A DNA stretch of 10,313 nt from Phoronis ovalis (taxonomy: Eukaryota > Phoronida > Phoronidae): positions 1 to 10,313 of the forward strand of contig JAOXYB010065201.1 of the NCBI GenBank assembly GCA_028565635.1, given 5' to 3'. The notes under the pieces were generated by a model that saw only the letters and a program-made list of their open reading frames with translations, was not told where the DNA came from and did not search any database. Within the stretch, counting starts at the first letter, position 1; the number at the start of each line of letters is the position of its first letter. Both the position numbers and the translations under genes were made by a program. Below are positions 1-10,313 of this stretch, piece by piece.

Positions 1-185
1 GAAGATCTTTTAAACTTTCACAATCTAATAAAAAGTGCTTCTCATCTCCAATCCCAGCTTTACAGAGCAAACAAAGGTGAACTGAGATGAATATCCTTTC
101 TCTTATGACCCCATCTACCTGTTTCAATCTCTAATAAATGGGATCCAAGTCTGAACTTGGATATGTTAGGATAAAACTCTGTTAT
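1..185 (-). pseudogene. LINE (non-LTR) reverse-transcriptase C-terminal relic, frameshifted
   Basis: Read on the minus strand from about 185 down to 1, the sequence encodes a segment typical of the end of metazoan LINE reverse transcriptases. A stretch FRLGSHLLEIETGRWG (about 158-111) is followed by a zinc-knuckle-like part with CLLC, then GDEKHFLLDC, giving C-x2-C...H-x4-C spacing. The two parts lie in different reading frames: the first runs into a stop near position 61, and the second is open from about 79 down to the window edge. A frame break therefore falls around 79-95, and an in-frame stop lies just upstream near 186-188. The reading is by pattern recognition of the LRLGxHxLxIExGR and DEKHFLLxC signatures. 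The clade (CR1-, RTE- or other) cannot be assigned. The fragment is a dead insertion and may continue left of the window. Confidence 0.68.
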
Positions 186-327
186 TTACTACTTTGTACT
201 TGTTATTTAATAAATATTTTATAGTGAAGATGTAGCAAATTTGTTTCTGCATCCAGGATTATGAAACTAACAGTGGGCACTCGTGTTTTTTTTTAATACC
301 AGGATGTACCGCCAAACCCAACGCCAA
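186..327. other. Intergenic or intronic spacer, no feature seen
   Basis: AT-rich sequence between the LINE relic and the degenerate array. No open frame, splice-bounded exon or structured repeat could be supported here. Confidence 0.5.
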
Positions 328-585
328 TCCAAAATTTTAGCTTAATTGTGGTAACAATTAACCCAGTCCAATTTTTTTTAAATATACTAGGGGTAGCACT
401 CCAATTTTTTTGAAATATAAGGGTAGCAATCCAGAATTTAAATATATTTGAGTAGCAATTCATTTTTGACTGATACAAACCAAATTCTATTATTATAGAT
501 GCAAACCTGGTAGTAATCCAAATTATTTGCTTTAAGCAGTGGGTAGTAGCTAGAACTGCTAGAATCCATATTTTTGAATTTCTTA
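328..585. repeat. Degenerate ~30-bp tandem array (TCCAATTTTTT...GGTAGCA)
   Basis: A unit of the form TCCAATTTTTTTGAAATAT followed by GGGTAGCA recurs with TCC (or TTC) at about 328, 367, 400, 430, 460, 517 and 565. Spacing is close to 30-33 bp in the core (367-460) and looser at the edges. The clearest copies are at 367-460. The minus-strand open frame over this region (628-293) reads as repeated tryptophan/phenylalanine-rich units only because of the array, so it is not taken as a gene. Confidence 0.6.
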
Positions 586-858
586 GTAAGAAATATACAA
601 TCAAAATTTTCAACAGTGCCTCGATCATACCCGCACCAAAAAATATCTCGAGTACCCCTGGAGATTTAAGCTTACTGCACCAAAATAATAATTGTTATAG
701 TGAGAAATCTTTATTTTGAAAATCTGCTGCAAAATGAATTGGAAAGGTATCCATGGCAGTATCATCGTAGGAAGGACATTTTTGCCCATTTTTATCTGAG
801 TATTTTTCTAAATATTTTCAACACCCTGTCCTAAAAGTTCTCAATTCTGCAATTTCAG
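586..858 (+). other. Non-coding stretch ending in a splice acceptor
   Basis: The stretch ends in a usable acceptor (AATTTCAG) at 851-858, directly before the first clear exon of the IQANK1-like gene. That exon needs a preceding exon ending in phase 1. No strong upstream exon is visible. One very small candidate at 734-746 is listed separately. No TATA box or promoter could be placed. Confidence 0.55.
734..746 (+). CDS. Speculative 13-bp first coding exon
   Basis: An ATG at 734 opens four codons (Met-Asn-Trp-Lys) plus one base, followed by GTATCC at 747. This leaves phase 1, exactly what the acceptor at 858 requires, and the split codon would become GGT (Gly). The implied intron is 112 bp. 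An ATG with a fitting phase occurs often by chance, the donor is only moderate, and the real 5' exon may lie left of the window. Confidence 0.15.
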
Positions 859-9756
<8,898 letters not shown>

Positions 9757-10149
9757 GTAAGTCTATGTTCTCTACAATAACGCTATTTAGAGATTAGGAT
9801 TCAAGTAGGTTTGCATGTTTCATGGCTGATGATGATACTGATCTCTTGTAGTTGTCTAAAAGACACATCCACACTAAATCATTCACATGATCTTAAGATT
9901 TATTTAACAAAGAATGGATTGCATTCAAACCATAATAGGAGGTTGGGCACAAGTGTATGTAGAAAATTGTAACACTTTAAATGCTTCAGACATTGCAATA
10001 GCAATTTTCTGTTTTCAAATAAATTGTATCTAAAAATATAAACTCTCAGTTATCAACTCAGTGTGTCAGTTGGACCTCTTGGAGGTATTTTATGACACCA
10101 CAACAAATTTTTTAACCAAGTTGCTGAAATAGTGTTAGTTTTGAAATTG
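9757..10149 (+). other. Start of intron 12, no further feature
   Basis: Opens with GTAAGT. AT-rich sequence with no acceptor that leads into a convincing exon in the required phase. The next exon is presumed beyond the window. Confidence 0.6.
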
Positions 10150-10313
10150 AAGTTTTATTCCCCATTTTTATGCCCATCACTATGTAATAGTGAATGGGCA
10201 TATAGCCGTACCCTATGCGGCGGCGTTGTCGTTGTCGTATGTAACCTTTTCTTTGTGTTGCTATAATGGCTTCAGCTTTTGTCAGATCATCTTCGTATTT
10301 GGTACAGGGTAAG
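10150..10313. repeat. Left part of a hairpin-bearing GC-rich repeat, cut by the window edge
   Basis: Arms ATGCCCATCACTA (10170-10182) and TAGTGAATGGGCAT (10188-10201) pair with one bulged base around a 5-nt loop. A GCG/GTC-rich block (GCGGCGGCGTTGTCGTTGTC, about 10217-10236) follows, which stands out from the AT-rich surroundings. The layout suggests one end of a dispersed element. The rest lies outside the window and the family is not recognised. Confidence 0.5.

Noticed and set aside
293-628. 111-codon minus-strand open frame
   Set aside because: Its repeated Trp/Phe/Ile pattern mirrors the degenerate ~30-bp DNA array; no domain and no splice context.

Overview
This is a eukaryotic, almost certainly metazoan, genomic window. 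It is clearly AT-rich, has no bacterial-style operons, and carries one spliced gene in short coding exons (55-203 bp) separated by introns of about 0.3-1.7 kb with canonical GT...AG borders. The repeats (a non-LTR retrotransposon relic, a MITE-like inverted-repeat element, a minisatellite) suit a marine invertebrate genome. The species or phylum cannot be fixed from sequence alone.

One gene explains all the coding signal. Twelve plus-strand exons between 859 and 9756 join in phase through every junction into about 484 residues. The visible product has a basic N-terminal segment with an IQ (calmodulin-binding type) motif, a highly charged helical stretch, about two ankyrin repeats, coiled coils, and a C-terminal alpha/beta region resembling the AAA5-side motor region of dynein heavy chains. 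This order matches IQ motif and ankyrin repeat-containing protein 1 (IQANK1). The true 5' end is not securely visible, and the gene probably continues past the right edge.

Layout: 1-185 holds a broken minus-strand LINE reverse-transcriptase C-terminus. 328-585 holds a degenerate ~30-bp array. 859-3974 encodes the IQ motif, charged helix and ankyrin repeats, with a ~20.5-bp minisatellite in the intron at 3517-3834. 4795-5292 and 6968-7082 encode coiled coil. The 1.7-kb intron at 5293-6967 holds a diverged ~470-bp tandem duplication, an inverted TTTATGC element and a CRE-like site beside a TATA-like box. The intron at 7083-8207 holds a ~690-bp MITE-like element. 8208-9756 encodes the dynein-like region. 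The right edge (from about 10150) enters a hairpin-bearing, GC-rich repeat.

No RNA gene, CRISPR array or second protein-coding gene could be supported. The other open frames are short, unspliced and lie in repeats or introns.
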